Made by a program: the position numbers and the translations under genes. A stretch of DNA of 64,000 nt from Arcanobacterium pinnipediorum (GTDB lineage: Bacteria > Actinomycetota > Actinomycetes > Actinomycetales > Actinomycetaceae): positions 1,178,001 to 1,242,000 of the forward strand of contig NZ_CP099547.1 in NCBI RefSeq assembly GCF_023973165.1, written 5' to 3'. The stretch's first letter is position 1. The number at the start of each line of letters is the position of its first letter. Under the pieces are notes generated by a model. The model saw nothing but the letters and a program-made list of their open reading frames with translations. It was not told where the DNA came from and ran no database searches. Shown here piece after piece: positions 42,554 through 52,883 of this stretch.

Positions 42554-44053
42554 GTGGATGTCCTCGACCTTGCGCGGTGGCAGTTCGGTATTACGACGGT
42601 ATACCACTTCATTCTGGTACCTCTTACTATCGGGCTTTCCCCACTCGTTGCATATTTACAAACGAAATGGCTTCGTACAGGTGACGCCAAATGGCTTAAA
42701 CTGTCCGAATTCTTTGGAAAAATTCTTCTCATCAACTTTGCTCTAGGTGTTGCCACAGGTATCGTCCAGGAATTCCAGTTTGGAATGACCTGGTCAGAAT
42801 ACTCACGCTACGTTGGCGATATCTTTGGTGCCCCGCTCGCTTTTGAAGCATTGCTCGCATTCTTCCTCGAATCAGTATTCCTCGGAGTATGGATTTTTGG
42901 CCGCGGACGCATCTCCCCTAAAGCACACACAATTTCAATCTGGCTCGTTGCCCTCGGTACGAATATTTCTGCACTATTTATCCTCGCAGCTAATTCGTTC
43001 ATGCAAAACCCAGTAGGCGCAGTAGTCAATCCAGAAACCGGCCGTGCAGAGCTTGACGGCATGGGCGGCTTCCTTGAAGTTGTCTTCTCAACCACGACGC
43101 TCTACGCATTCGCACACACAATCTCCGCATCACTCATGGTTGCTGGCGCGATGATCGCTGGCATATCGATCTGGTGGATTGTTCGCAACGTTAAGCGCAA
43201 GAACGAGATCGAAGCTCGAGAGCTGTGGAAACCAGCTGCACAATTCGGTCTCAAAGTTCTCGCCGTTGCCGGCATCTTGGCAGTGGTAACCGGCCACTTC
43301 ATGGGCCAGCACATGTACAACACTCAGCCAACCAAAATGGCTGCAGCAATGGGCATCGTACAAAATGAGGAAAATGCCCCACTGGCTCTTCTCCTCACCG
43401 GTACTGAGCTCACCGAAGATAACCTCATCACGCTGCCGATCCCAGGCCTTGAGTCCTTCATGGTTACCAATCATTTCTCCGGCCCAGAATCCATGATTAC
43501 TGGAGCAACTGAGCTCCAAGAAAAATATACGGAACTCTTTAGCGAAGAATACGGCGATGAAGTTAACTACATCCCTAACCCATTCATCGCCTTCTACTCA
43601 TTCCGTATCATGATGCTCCTTGGCTTCATCTCTCTAGGACTAGCTGCTGCAGGCCTGTGGATGCTACGCGGTGATCGACTCATCCGCTCTGGCGGTGCTG
43701 CTAAGCTCTATGTTTGGACGATCCCGCTACCATACATCGCTTCCACCTTCGGCTGGATCCTGACTGAAATGGGCCGTCAGCCTTGGGTCGTCTATCCAAA
43801 TATGAATACCGAAATGGTTGCTACCCCATCACAAATGGTCAAGCAACTCACCGACTTCGGCGTCTCTCAAAACGTCGTTCCGGTCGAAGTATTTATCTCA
43901 CTCGTTATCTTCACATTGCTCTACGCAGCACTCGGCGTCGTCTGGTACATTCTCATCAAGCGTTACGTACGCGAAGGTGTCAATCCAACCAAGGACGTCA
44001 CCCTCGAATTCGATCACACTAATCCCGATGCAAAGCTTGGCTTTGCATACTGA
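42554..44053 (+). CDS. cydA: Cytochrome bd ubiquinol oxidase subunit I
   Basis: The start is taken as GTG at 42554, since the product then begins MDVLDLARWQFGITTVYHF, the normal beginning of actinobacterial CydA, with GGAAGG 8 bases upstream. The 499 residues hold nine or so helices, the early heme ligand His (VYHF), the GRQPW motif after the quinol loop (MGRQPWVVYPNM) and the short Q-loop form. It oxidises quinol and reduces O2 at low oxygen tension. First gene of cydAB, followed by cydDC. Confidence 0.96.
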   Translation: MDVLDLARWQFGITTVYHFILVPLTIGLSPLVAYLQTKWLRTGDAKWLKLSEFFGKILLINFALGVATGIVQEFQFGMTWSEYSRYVGDIFGAPLAFEALLAFFLESVFLGVWIFGRGRISPKAHTISIWLVALGTNISALFILAANSFMQNPVGAVVNPETGRAELDGMGGFLEVVFSTTTLYAFAHTISASLMVAGAMIAGISIWWIVRNVKRKNEIEARELWKPAAQFGLKVLAVAGILAVVTGHFMGQHMYNTQPTKMAAAMGIVQNEENAPLALLLTGTELTEDNLITLPIPGLESFMVTNHFSGPESMITGATELQEKYTELFSEEYGDEVNYIPNPFIAFYSFRIMMLLGFISLGLAAAGLWMLRGDRLIRSGGAAKLYVWTIPLPYIASTFGWILTEMGRQPWVVYPNMNTEMVATPSQMVKQLTDFGVSQNVVPVEVFISLVIFTLLYAALGVVWYILIKRYVREGVNPTKDVTLEFDHTNPDAKLGFAY

Positions 44054-44070
44054 GGAAAGGGCACATAACA

Positions 44071-45210
44071 ATGGAACTATCATTCCTTCAAATTCTGTGG
44101 TTCATCCTCATTATCGTATTGTGGATCGGCTACGTTACCCTCGAAGGCTTCGGATTTGGTACTGGCATGTTACTCAAGATTTTGCCACGTAACGAAAAAG
44201 AACGCCGCTTGCAACTCAACACCATCGGCCCGCACTGGGACGGAAACGAAGTATTCCTACTGACAGCCGGCGGTGCCACATTCGCAGCATTCCCCGAATG
44301 GTATGCCACCATGTTCTCCGGAATGTATCTTGCGCTTGTCCTCGTTCTCGTCTTGCTCATTGTGCGAATTTCTGCGATCGAATGGCGGGGCAAGATTGAC
44401 TCTGATAAATGGCGCGCCGCATGGGATACTCTCCACACCGGATCAGCATGGCTAGTTGCTCTCGTATGGGGCGTTGCATTTGGCAACTTGGTTCAAGGCA
44501 TGGCCATCCAGGTTGGCAACTACGAAGTAGCAGGCGATCCAGCGAGCTTCGTTGCTGCTGATCCAAGCCAGGTTGATGCCGCACTTCAAGCAGGTGCACA
44601 GCACTTCCTCACCGGTGGGTTCTTCTCACTGTTCACTCCATTTACGATCGTGGCAGGACTTGTTGTAGTCAGCTTGTTCCTCACCCACGGCGCCCTATGG
44701 TTAGCACTTAAGACCACCGGCGATTTCTCCGCACGAGCAAAAGATTTTGCAAAGAAGACCTCCCTCGTCTCCACCGGCCTCACCGCCGTTTGGGCACTGT
44801 GGGCATTCTTCGCTTACTCCACAACATGGTTTGCTCTGATCCCGCTCGCACTAGCCGCTATCGGTTTACTAGTCTCCACTTTCGTTACCCTCAAAGGCAA
44901 CGAGAAAGCCGGATTCTTTGCCAATATGGCTGCTGTTGCCTTCGCCGTCGTCTTCATCTTTATGACCACCGTGCCATACGCACTAAAGTCTTCAATCGAT
45001 GAAAACTACAGCTTGACACTCGTTCAAGCCTCGGCCACATCTGCTACTCAAACAGTGATGACAATCGCTGCAGTTGTCTTTGTGCCAATCGTTGCGGTAT
45101 ATACCGTCTGGTCCTACATCTCCTTCTCTCGCCGGTTGAGCGTAGAGTCGATGTCCGATGATCCAGCTGGTCTCCACCCAACTAAGGTTCGCCGTTTCGA
45201 ACACGTCTAA
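44071..45210 (+). CDS. cydB: Cytochrome bd ubiquinol oxidase subunit II
   Basis: 379 residues, about nine helices. It starts with LQILWFILIIVLWIGYVTLE, with the family motifs GFGFGTGMLLK and GPHWDGNEVFLLTAGGATFA. It forms the heterodimer with CydA. The gap is 17 bases with GAGGAAAGG before the ATG. A large hairpin after the stop separates it from cydD. Confidence 0.95.
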   Translation: MELSFLQILWFILIIVLWIGYVTLEGFGFGTGMLLKILPRNEKERRLQLNTIGPHWDGNEVFLLTAGGATFAAFPEWYATMFSGMYLALVLVLVLLIVRISAIEWRGKIDSDKWRAAWDTLHTGSAWLVALVWGVAFGNLVQGMAIQVGNYEVAGDPASFVAADPSQVDAALQAGAQHFLTGGFFSLFTPFTIVAGLVVVSLFLTHGALWLALKTTGDFSARAKDFAKKTSLVSTGLTAVWALWAFFAYSTTWFALIPLALAAIGLLVSTFVTLKGNEKAGFFANMAAVAFAVVFIFMTTVPYALKSSIDENYSLTLVQASATSATQTVMTIAAVVFVPIVAVYTVWSYISFSRRLSVESMSDDPAGLHPTKVRRFEHV

Positions 45211-45281
45211 GTGTTTCTAACGCATAACCTTCGTGCTTGAACTGCTATGCATAACTAGCCTAGCTACACACAAGCAAATCA

Positions 45282-45322
45282 CTGGCGGGGTGGTAACGGA
45301 AAATCCGTTACCACCCCGCCAG
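45282..45322 (+). terminator. Hairpin after cydB
   Basis: A perfect 19-bp stem (CTGGCGGGGTGGTAACGGA with its complement) has an AAA loop. It lies about 70 bases past the stop, without a T tract. It may limit transcription into cydD. The rest of 45323-45540 holds no gene. Confidence 0.8.
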
Positions 45323-45540
45323 CATGTCCATTAAACACATACCTTATGTATGTAGATCTGCTCTGGGAATACACCACTACCCCAGCTCCTGCAAAGCGAC
45401 ATAGTAGGACTTCCGCTCCACTACTGCCCTCCGAGTGTGAGCGGTGTTATTGCGCGAAATTCCACTCTCAAACTACCGTTTTAACATCAGCACGCTAGAC
45501 TAAAGTCATAGAGAATGTTCCCTTGCCTGGTGAGGACACT

Positions 45541-47202
45541 GTGAAACCTTTTGATCCACGTCTGTTGCGTTACGCACGAGCCACTGGTCGCTATCTAGCA
45601 TTGCTCGTCGGTATCGGATTGTTAATTACTGCCCTCATTGGCAGTCAAACCTATCTCATCGCAAGCATCATCTCCCCGATTTTCTACACTCGCCAAGCAC
45701 CACACAACATCGCTACCCTCATAGCTCTTCTCTTAGGCGTATTCCTTGCTCGCGCAGTACTTAGCTATATTCAAGGAGCAATCGGCCACCGTTCTGCCTT
45801 GCGTGTTATCAGCCAGCTGCGCACCCGCGTGATCGACCACGCCGCAAACCTCGGTTCACGCTGGCTCTCTAACGGCAACACTAACGAAGTCGTCACCCTA
45901 ACAACACGCGGCCTTGATGACCTAGAAGACTATTTCGTCCATTTCCTCCCCGAACTTTTCCTCACCGCCACTGCTACCCCGCTTTTATTATGTGTAGTAG
46001 CCTATATGGACTTCCTCAGTGCCGTGATGATCGTGGCCTGCCTACCGTTGATTCCTATTTTCATGATTCTCATCGGGAAAATGACCGCTTCCTACTCTGC
46101 CCAGCGCCTTTCAACTATGCAACGCCTGGGAGCTCAACTCTTGGACTTACTTGCTGGACTACCCACTCTTAAAGGAGTGGGCCGCGAAGTAGGACCTGCA
46201 AAACGGGTCGAAGAATTGGGATTATCTTTTGCCCAGCGCACCATGAATACCCTGTATGTTGCTTTCTTGTCCGGGGCGGCACTCGAATTCATTACCACCT
46301 TAACAACTGCGCTGGTAGCAGTATCTATCGGTTTACGAATGGTCACGGGGCACGTTTTACTTTTTGAAGGTCTCGTCGTCATCATGCTTACTCCAGAAGT
46401 GTTACGACCCCTTCGCGAAGTGGGCACACAATTCCATGCCTCGGCAAACGGGGTTGCAGCAGCTAATCGAGTATTCAAGATTTTAGAAACCAAACCCTAC
46501 CAACACACCGGCAACCTCCCCATCCCCGATATGACGGCTACCGAAATTCGCTTAGAGAACGTCAGTGTATACGCTCCTGGCAGAGCCACAATCGCGCCGT
46601 CTTCATTATCTGCAGTGATTGCCCCCGGTAAAGTTACAGTTATTCGCGGCGCATCTGGAGCTGGGAAATCAACCACCATTAATACACTACTGGGGTTAAT
46701 ACCTGTTTCTGCTGGGCGAATTCTTATCGGAGATAACGACCTCGCCACGTTGGATCGCCAAGCCTGGTGGTCGAATATCACCTGGGTAACGCAACGCCCC
46801 GCTCTAGTCCCGGGAACACTGGCTGAGAACCTAGGTAGCGACCCCTCCACAGCCGAGGCGCAATACGCTGCAGACCTTACCGGCTTTAGCCACGTCGTCA
46901 ACGATCTTCCCGCAGGATGGAACACCATCATCGGACAAGGCGGAACCGGGTTATCTGTAGGTCAACGCCAACGCCTGGCACTGACCAAAGCTCTGGTGTC
47001 CACCTCTCAAATCGTTATACTTGATGAGCCTTCAGCACATCTAGACGCCGAAGCCGAAGAATACGTCACCACCGTCATCAAAGAACTACGTACCCGCGGG
47101 CATACGGTTATTGTGATCGCACACCGTGCCGCCATGGCTGATATAGCAGATAGCATCATGGATGTCACCGCCGAGAGCCGAGTAGCTGGAGAAACCCTAT
47201 GA
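45541..47202 (+). CDS. cydD: ABC exporter subunit CydD
   Basis: 553 residues from GTG at 45541 (GGTGAGG before it). Six transmembrane helices span ~20-310. The ATPase has Walker A GASGAGKST, signature LSVGQRQRLAL and Walker B IVILDEPSAHLD. CydDC pumps cysteine or glutathione (or heme in recent work) and is required to assemble cytochrome bd. It overlaps cydC by 4 bases (ATGA), so the pair is coupled. Confidence 0.93.
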   Translation: MKPFDPRLLRYARATGRYLALLVGIGLLITALIGSQTYLIASIISPIFYTRQAPHNIATLIALLLGVFLARAVLSYIQGAIGHRSALRVISQLRTRVIDHAANLGSRWLSNGNTNEVVTLTTRGLDDLEDYFVHFLPELFLTATATPLLLCVVAYMDFLSAVMIVACLPLIPIFMILIGKMTASYSAQRLSTMQRLGAQLLDLLAGLPTLKGVGREVGPAKRVEELGLSFAQRTMNTLYVAFLSGAALEFITTLTTALVAVSIGLRMVTGHVLLFEGLVVIMLTPEVLRPLREVGTQFHASANGVAAANRVFKILETKPYQHTGNLPIPDMTATEIRLENVSVYAPGRATIAPSSLSAVIAPGKVTVIRGASGAGKSTTINTLLGLIPVSAGRILIGDNDLATLDRQAWWSNITWVTQRPALVPGTLAENLGSDPSTAEAQYAADLTGFSHVVNDLPAGWNTIIGQGGTGLSVGQRQRLALTKALVSTSQIVILDEPSAHLDAEAEEYVTTVIKELRTRGHTVIVIAHRAAMADIADSIMDVTAESRVAGETL

Positions 47203-48959
47203 TTCATCCTTTTCCGCGCGAACAACGCCAGGCACTGCACCGAGCGGTGCGTTTACTTGACGTCGATAAGAAAAAATTCAGCTGGTCAGTTCTAGCTGGG
47301 TCGAGCGCTATCGGCTCCACTGTAGGGCTCGGTGCTACCGCAGCGTGGATGATTGCCCGAGCCGCACAGTTACCTCCCGTACTTGACCTGAGCGTCGCAT
47401 CAGTAGGTGTGCGCGCATTCGGCGTCGGGAAAGCAATTTTCCGTTATCTCGAACGCATCGCCTCCCATTGGGTTGCACTCCACGGAATGGCTACATTACG
47501 CACCCAGCTCTACCGAGAACTAGCCAACTCCTCAACCGACGTCGTGACCTCGCTCAAACGTGGCGACGTCCTGACCCGCACCAACGCCGACGTCGACGAA
47601 ATTGGTCTCGTTGTAGTCCAATCCTTACTGCCGATGGCCGTTGCCACACTCGTATCCATTCTAACCCTTGGAATCCTCGGCTTCCTCTCCCCACTGATCG
47701 CACTCATAGTGGCCATCGCGCTCTTCATTTCTGGCATCATAGGACCGCTCCTAGCAATGACCGGCGCAGCACTTGCCGAACAAGGCAAAATTACCACTCG
47801 CGCCCAACTCAACGAACAATCCCTTTACTTACTCGAACATGCCGAACAACTGCGCGTATCTGGACTCCAGTCAGCTACCGAATCGAGCCGGCAGGCCACC
47901 GAAGAAGCAATCTGGAAACAGCGCGATGCTGCTGCACGCTATACCGCATTGGCTAGCGGACTCGACGTCCTTGCACTAGCGCTTGCCGTAGTAGGGGCAA
48001 TAATTGTTGGCTCCTGGCAAGTAAGCGCCGGAAGTTTGAGTGAAATTAACCTTGTGGTATGCGTCCTTACTCCGCTTTCCGCCTTCGAAGCAACTGCGCG
48101 AATGCCTCAAGCGTTTATCCAGCTCACTCGTTCTGGAACCGCCGCCCAACGAGTAATGGCAATTATTGACCAGGCTAGTACCTCCCCCGCAGCAACCCAA
48201 ACACCTGTTATTGCCCGGAAAACACCCCTACTGGCCCACAATATGGTTGCTGGCTGGCCCGGAAATAAAGAGGTTAGCGCCCCGCTGAACCTCCACATTG
48301 AACCTGGAACATCCCTAGCAATCGTTGGCCCATCAGGTATTGGAAAATCCACTATTTTACACACTCTAGCTGGGCTGATTAAACCCCACACGGGCAGCGT
48401 AACCCTAGCACAACACCCGGTGTCAGAAATTGCACGCTCCACACTTTCCCACCACATCAGCTTCACCGCCGAAGACGCCCACATCTTTGACACCAGCATC
48501 CTAGAAAATCTACGCGTCGCACGAGCCGACATTACCCCCGAACAAGCCCGTGACCTCCTAGCCCAAGCAGGGCTCAGCTCATGGCTTGCAGATCTCCCCG
48601 ACGGCGTCGATACCGAACTCGGCGCCGATGCAGTGCGTGTTTCTGGCGGTGAACGTCGCCGGCTCCTCCTAGCACGCGCATTTGCCTCCCCCGCCGATAT
48701 CCTATTAATAGATGAACCCGGCGAACATCTCGATCCTGAGACTGCTGATCTCTTACTCCGCGATATTCTCAGTGCTAGTAACGCTCAGCGATCCGTCGTC
48801 GTCGTTACCCATCGCCTAACTCCACTCGATGCTGCTGATCACGTTATTGTACTTGGCCCCGACGATACCGGGCGTGCAACGATCGTTGATGAAGGACAAC
48901 ATCACGAGCTGTTAGCACGCAACCGCCACTATGCGTGGTCACTTGCCCAAGAAGGATAA
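47199..48959 (+). CDS. cydC: ABC exporter subunit CydC
   Basis: 586 residues: membrane domain to ~330, then Walker A GPSGIGKST, signature VSGGERRRLLL and Walker B ILLIDEPGEHLD. It forms the heterodimeric exporter with CydD. The ATG at 47199 overlaps the cydD stop. The next gene, a histidine kinase, begins 5 bases after this stop, suggesting that the sensor is co-transcribed with the oxidase maturation genes. Confidence 0.93.
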   Translation: MIHPFPREQRQALHRAVRLLDVDKKKFSWSVLAGSSAIGSTVGLGATAAWMIARAAQLPPVLDLSVASVGVRAFGVGKAIFRYLERIASHWVALHGMATLRTQLYRELANSSTDVVTSLKRGDVLTRTNADVDEIGLVVVQSLLPMAVATLVSILTLGILGFLSPLIALIVAIALFISGIIGPLLAMTGAALAEQGKITTRAQLNEQSLYLLEHAEQLRVSGLQSATESSRQATEEAIWKQRDAAARYTALASGLDVLALALAVVGAIIVGSWQVSAGSLSEINLVVCVLTPLSAFEATARMPQAFIQLTRSGTAAQRVMAIIDQASTSPAATQTPVIARKTPLLAHNMVAGWPGNKEVSAPLNLHIEPGTSLAIVGPSGIGKSTILHTLAGLIKPHTGSVTLAQHPVSEIARSTLSHHISFTAEDAHIFDTSILENLRVARADITPEQARDLLAQAGLSSWLADLPDGVDTELGADAVRVSGGERRRLLLARAFASPADILLIDEPGEHLDPETADLLLRDILSASNAQRSVVVVTHRLTPLDAADHVIVLGPDDTGRATIVDEGQHHELLARNRHYAWSLAQEG

Positions 48960-48963
48960 GCCA

Positions 48964-50604
48964 ATGGATTCCAACCATCTTACCGCGGTCATCTCCCACG
49001 CCCTCGAACTCACCGGACAACTAGACCGAAACGCAGCCTATCAACACTTCGTTGACTCAGCGCGTGAACTGACCGGAGCAAAATTTGCCGCCCTGGCAGT
49101 CCTCGACTCCCACGGGGAAACCATGGAGTTTGTCCAATCTGGAATGGATCGCCTAGCTGCAGCCATGATCGGGCGCCCGCCGCGCGGGCACGGCGTATTT
49201 GCTGATACGCCGGTCAACGGATGGCTTATCGTCAACGACCTTCCCTCGTATGCCAATCGGTATGGTTTTCCACCCGGGCATCCGATTATGCAAAACTATC
49301 TTGGCGTTGCAGTTTCGGTTAAAGAACAAGTTTGGGGACGGCTCTACTTAACCGATAAGCCCGGTGGCTTCACTGACGACGACGGCGCCCAAATGGAGAT
49401 TCTTGCCCGCGCCGCAGCGATCGCAGCACAAAATTCACAAATGTTTGCCCGCTCGCAAAATAGAGCACGCTGGCTAACAGCTTCACAAAATATTGTTGCT
49501 TCACTACTTGAAGGATCAGATGAAGATGTTGCCTTGCAAGTCATCGTGCATGAAATGCGAATAGCGGCCCAAGCAGATGTAGCCATCATGGTTTTGCCAT
49601 CGATCCAAAATACGTGGGTTTCAGAAATTGTTGACGGCGAAGGCGCAGAAAGCCTCCTAGGTATTCGGTTTCCCGAAACTGGACGCGCTATGACGGTTGT
49701 TAATGAACAAGCCGGTCTAGTAGTCGATTCGATGCAACGGTTGCGTACAGTGCGCGTAGCACAGTTGCGCAATTACGGCCCGGCACTCTACGCTCCTCTC
49801 GCCTCCAAATCTGCTGGAACCGGCGTTATCTTGCTCTTGCGTAATGTCAGCGGTGTGGAATTTAATCTCCACGATCTTGCTATGGCAGAAAACGCAGCCA
49901 AACAGGCTGCTATTGCGTTGGAGCTAGCTGAAGCCCGGCACAACGAAGAACTGGCCTCCGAGCTTGACGAGCGCTCTCGAATCGGGCGCGATTTACACGA
50001 TTTAGCTATCCAGCAGCTATTTGCCTCTGGAATGCACATCACGGCGGTCAAAGAAGATCTCGTTGCAAAAGGCTACGCTGATGAAGTAGCCTCCGCCCTA
50101 GATCAAGCAATTTCCTCAATCGACGAATCAGTGCGCCAAATCCGTGTCATTGTTCAATCCTTGCGCGACGATTCCGCCTCTGTTGCGTTAGTCGAACGCT
50201 TAGAACAAGAAACGAAGGTCGCCCTCCAAGTCTTGAATTTTGCTCCCTCGCTCATCATTAGCTGGAATGGCGAAGTAGCCACAGATGACGATACCTTTGC
50301 CTTAATTGACGATGCCGTAGGCGCCGATATTTCCGACGACGTCGTCGCCGTTGTTCGCGAAGGACTATCCAATGCGGCCCGGCACGCCCATGCATCGTCA
50401 GTAGCAGTAAAACTCTCAGTAGAACCAACGCATGTGCGCATCGAGGTAGTCGATGATGGACGCGGTGTTACCCAGTCACTGGGACGTCGCTCCGGTTTAT
50501 CGAACCTAGCGGCTCGAGCGCGACGTCACCATGGCACGTTTACTATTTCACCTCGCGAAGACACCCAAGGTACTCGAGTTGCCTGGGAAGCACCCCTGAT
50601 GTGA
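48964..50604 (+). CDS. GAF-domain sensor histidine kinase (NarX/DevS-like)
   Basis: 546 residues without membrane helices. Two GAF domains occupy ~20-175 and ~190-335. A HisKA_3 domain follows, with the phospho-acceptor His345 in RIGRDLHDLAIQQLFASG. The HATPase domain has VVREGLSNAARHAHASSV (N box) and VVDDGRGV. The layout matches DevS/DosT-type gas or redox sensors, but no heme-ligand can be seen. The ATG at 48964 has AAGGATAA upstream, 5 bases after cydC. Convergent with a LuxR-type regulator that is the likely partner. Confidence 0.9.
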   Translation: MDSNHLTAVISHALELTGQLDRNAAYQHFVDSARELTGAKFAALAVLDSHGETMEFVQSGMDRLAAAMIGRPPRGHGVFADTPVNGWLIVNDLPSYANRYGFPPGHPIMQNYLGVAVSVKEQVWGRLYLTDKPGGFTDDDGAQMEILARAAAIAAQNSQMFARSQNRARWLTASQNIVASLLEGSDEDVALQVIVHEMRIAAQADVAIMVLPSIQNTWVSEIVDGEGAESLLGIRFPETGRAMTVVNEQAGLVVDSMQRLRTVRVAQLRNYGPALYAPLASKSAGTGVILLLRNVSGVEFNLHDLAMAENAAKQAAIALELAEARHNEELASELDERSRIGRDLHDLAIQQLFASGMHITAVKEDLVAKGYADEVASALDQAISSIDESVRQIRVIVQSLRDDSASVALVERLEQETKVALQVLNFAPSLIISWNGEVATDDDTFALIDDAVGADISDDVVAVVREGLSNAARHAHASSVAVKLSVEPTHVRIEVVDDGRGVTQSLGRRSGLSNLAARARRHHGTFTISPREDTQGTRVAWEAPLM

Positions 50605-50642
50605 TGGCCAACTTGTTATAGGCCACCCTGCCGTAGCTAGGG

Positions 50643-51296
50643 CTAGCTTCCCGCGTTACGCCAGCCAGCAGCACGCTGACCTGCTACCCATGCCGCTACC
50701 TGGGTGCGGCGCTGCATTCCCATCTTTGACAACAACGAAGTGATATGGTTCTTCACAGTCTTTTCTGCGACGCCAAGCTTTTCACCAATTTCCCGATTGG
50801 AAAGGCCATCGCCGATGAGCTGTAAGACTTTACGTTCCGAAGGAGTCAGATCGGCGGTAGGATCATCATGATCGGCTCGCCGGCGCGTAACAGTGCGTTC
50901 ATCTAAGAGCACTCTACCATCGGCAACTGCACGAATAACATCAGTGATTTCCGCACCCCGCACCGATTTGAGCAAATACGCTTTGGCTCCAGCATCCAAG
51001 GCTTCGGCCAACGCATCGTCGTCGTCAAAAGACGTTAAGACGATGCATTTAACTTGCGGAACGCGCTCGCGTAGTTCTCGAATGATATCGATACCAGTAC
51101 CATCGGGTAACCGCAGATCAACAAGGGCAACTTGCGGGATCATGAGTTCAGCACGGCGCACAGCCTCGGCAACTGAGCCAGCTTCTGCAATAACGTGCAG
51201 ACCATTAGCGCGATCTACGACTTCGGCGATACCGCGACGCACGACTTCGTGGTCATCGATAATCATGACACTTATTTGGGTATTTTCTTCACTCAC
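50643..51296 (-). CDS. NarL/LuxR family response regulator
   Basis: 217 residues from GTG at 51296. The receiver domain has Asp14/Asp15, phospho-acceptor Asp60 (VALVDLRLPDGTG) and the Lys in AYLLKSVRG. A linker follows, then the LuxR-type helix-turn-helix TPSERKVLQLIGDGLSNREI with GVAEKTVKNHITSLLSKMG. Members close to DevR/LiaR act with cytoplasmic HisKA_3 kinases. It converges with the kinase gene 39 bases away, so the two are probably one system. It may control the cyd genes; this is inferred from location. Confidence 0.9.
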   Translation of the reverse strand: MSEENTQISVMIIDDHEVVRRGIAEVVDRANGLHVIAEAGSVAEAVRRAELMIPQVALVDLRLPDGTGIDIIRELRERVPQVKCIVLTSFDDDDALAEALDAGAKAYLLKSVRGAEITDVIRAVADGRVLLDERTVTRRRADHDDPTADLTPSERKVLQLIGDGLSNREIGEKLGVAEKTVKNHITSLLSKMGMQRRTQVAAWVAGQRAAGWRNAGS

Positions 51297-51306
51297 GATA
51301 CTCAGT

Positions 51307-52161
51307 CTACCTTGGACGGCGCTGACATGCCGGACACACATGCGAAGAACGATTCATAAACGTTATCCGTTCGATCAACGTGCCACAGCGCTCACATGGT
51401 TGGCCCGTTTTGCCATAAACATGGAGCGAACGATCAAAGTAACCGGACTCGCCATTGACGTTGACATATAACTTATCGAAGGATGTACCACCGAGTGCTA
51501 CTGCGCGTTCCATCACGTCCCGAGCGTGGTGATACAGATCGGTGATGCGGCTAAGGGGCAAGGTTGGGGCTAACTGTTGGGGATGGATGCGCGCCAGCCA
51601 TAGGGCTTCATCGGCGTAAATATTGCCGATGCCTGAAGCTATGTTTTGGTTGAGTAAGGCACGCTTGATTTCGGTGCGACGGCGCTTAACGTCTTGTGCG
51701 ATATGCGAAAAATCAGCTAGTGGGTCAAGAAGATCGCGACCAATATGGCTTACCGTAGTGGGGATGACTGCTAGCTCGGTGCCAAGCCCGCCTGGTCCGC
51801 CGTCGATAGTTGGCTGAAACTGATCTGGATGAAGATAGCCGAAGGTACGCTGATCGACAAAATCTAGGCTGGTCGCATCGGTAAACTCAAATCGAGCCCG
51901 CACGTGTGCACTGTTAGTATTGATCCGAAACTGCCCTGACATCCCCAAATGAGCAACCAGTGCCTGCGTTGGGGTAACAAACCACATGAACTTCCCCCGG
52001 CGCGCTATCTCCAAGATAGTATCGCCAACGAGCGGGCGTAACCCATGCGGAGACATTCGAGCTACTCGCGGATGAAGTTCAACAACATTGTCAATAGTTT
52101 TACCAACAACATGGGGTAGCAACCCGCGCCGGATAGTCTCAACTTCTGGCAATTCTGGCAT
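51307..52161 (-). CDS. mutM: Formamidopyrimidine-DNA glycosylase
   Basis: 284 residues. The N-terminal PELPEVETIRRGL carries the catalytic Pro2 and Glu3. Also visible are the H2TH segment QNIASGIGNIYADEALW and the C-terminal zinc finger (CERCGTLIERITFMNRSSHV, then CPACQ). It removes 8-oxoguanine and FaPy lesions. It is in the cluster recG, rsmD, coaD, coiled-coil protein, DUF177, rnc, mutM, a common actinobacterial order. Confidence 0.95.
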   Translation of the reverse strand: MPELPEVETIRRGLLPHVVGKTIDNVVELHPRVARMSPHGLRPLVGDTILEIARRGKFMWFVTPTQALVAHLGMSGQFRINTNSAHVRARFEFTDATSLDFVDQRTFGYLHPDQFQPTIDGGPGGLGTELAVIPTTVSHIGRDLLDPLADFSHIAQDVKRRRTEIKRALLNQNIASGIGNIYADEALWLARIHPQQLAPTLPLSRITDLYHHARDVMERAVALGGTSFDKLYVNVNGESGYFDRSLHVYGKTGQPCERCGTLIERITFMNRSSHVCPACQRRPR

Positions 52162-52175
52162 AGCGGCGCGCTTCG

Positions 52176-52883
52176 TTACACTTGTGCTGCGCTATCAGCG
52201 CTTACACCTAGACGGTGATACGCATCTTGGCACGCGGCAAGTTTAGCTGCTTTGCGCGAGGTTGCCTGCCCACTACCCCACATCTGATCAGCGATAAAAA
52301 CGCGGGCAGTATAGACTTTCGCATGGTCTGGGCCTTGCCCGTCAATCTGGTATGTGACATCACCTGTTATGCCCAACTCACGCGCTTTTTCCTCCATTGC
52401 GGTTCGCCAGTCAAGCGCCGGACCCATGTGTGTTGCTTCAATAATCTTGTCGTGTAAATGCTTGCGCACAGTAGCAATAACGACGTCGATACCGCACGCT
52501 TCGTATGTGGCTGCGATCAAGGATTCCACAGTATCGGAAAGGATGGAATCTTTTTCTCGCCCGCCCGTTTGTTCTTCGCCCTTGCCCAGCCGGATATACG
52601 AGCCAAGGTTCAAGCTGCGAGCGATATCTGCCAAGGCACGTTCAGAAACCGCAGCAGACTTAATCTTCGATAACTCTCCTTCAGATTTTTCCGGATATTC
52701 ATGGAAAATCTGTTCTGCGACAACCGCTCCGAGAATGGAATCTCCCAGAAATTCTAGGCGTTCGTTGTGTTGAGTGCCGTGTTCATAGGCCCACGATCGG
52801 TGAGTGAGTGCCAAGATCAACAACTCTTGCGGGATCTGAACTCCCCAGGCACTGAGGAGTTGCTGAGAATCATGTTCGTGCAT
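52176..52883 (-). CDS. rnc: Ribonuclease III
   Basis: 235 residues. The catalytic domain has the motif NERLEFLGDSILGAVVAEQI. The C-terminal dsRNA-binding domain starts around DWRTAMEEKARELG and ends KAAKLAACQDAYHRLGV. It cuts structured rRNA precursors and mRNA. It overlaps the DUF177 stop by one base (TAATG), so the two are translationally coupled. Confidence 0.95.
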   Translation of the reverse strand: MHEHDSQQLLSAWGVQIPQELLILALTHRSWAYEHGTQHNERLEFLGDSILGAVVAEQIFHEYPEKSEGELSKIKSAAVSERALADIARSLNLGSYIRLGKGEEQTGGREKDSILSDTVESLIAATYEACGIDVVIATVRKHLHDKIIEATHMGPALDWRTAMEEKARELGITGDVTYQIDGQGPDHAKVYTARVFIADQMWGSGQATSRKAAKLAACQDAYHRLGVSADSAAQV

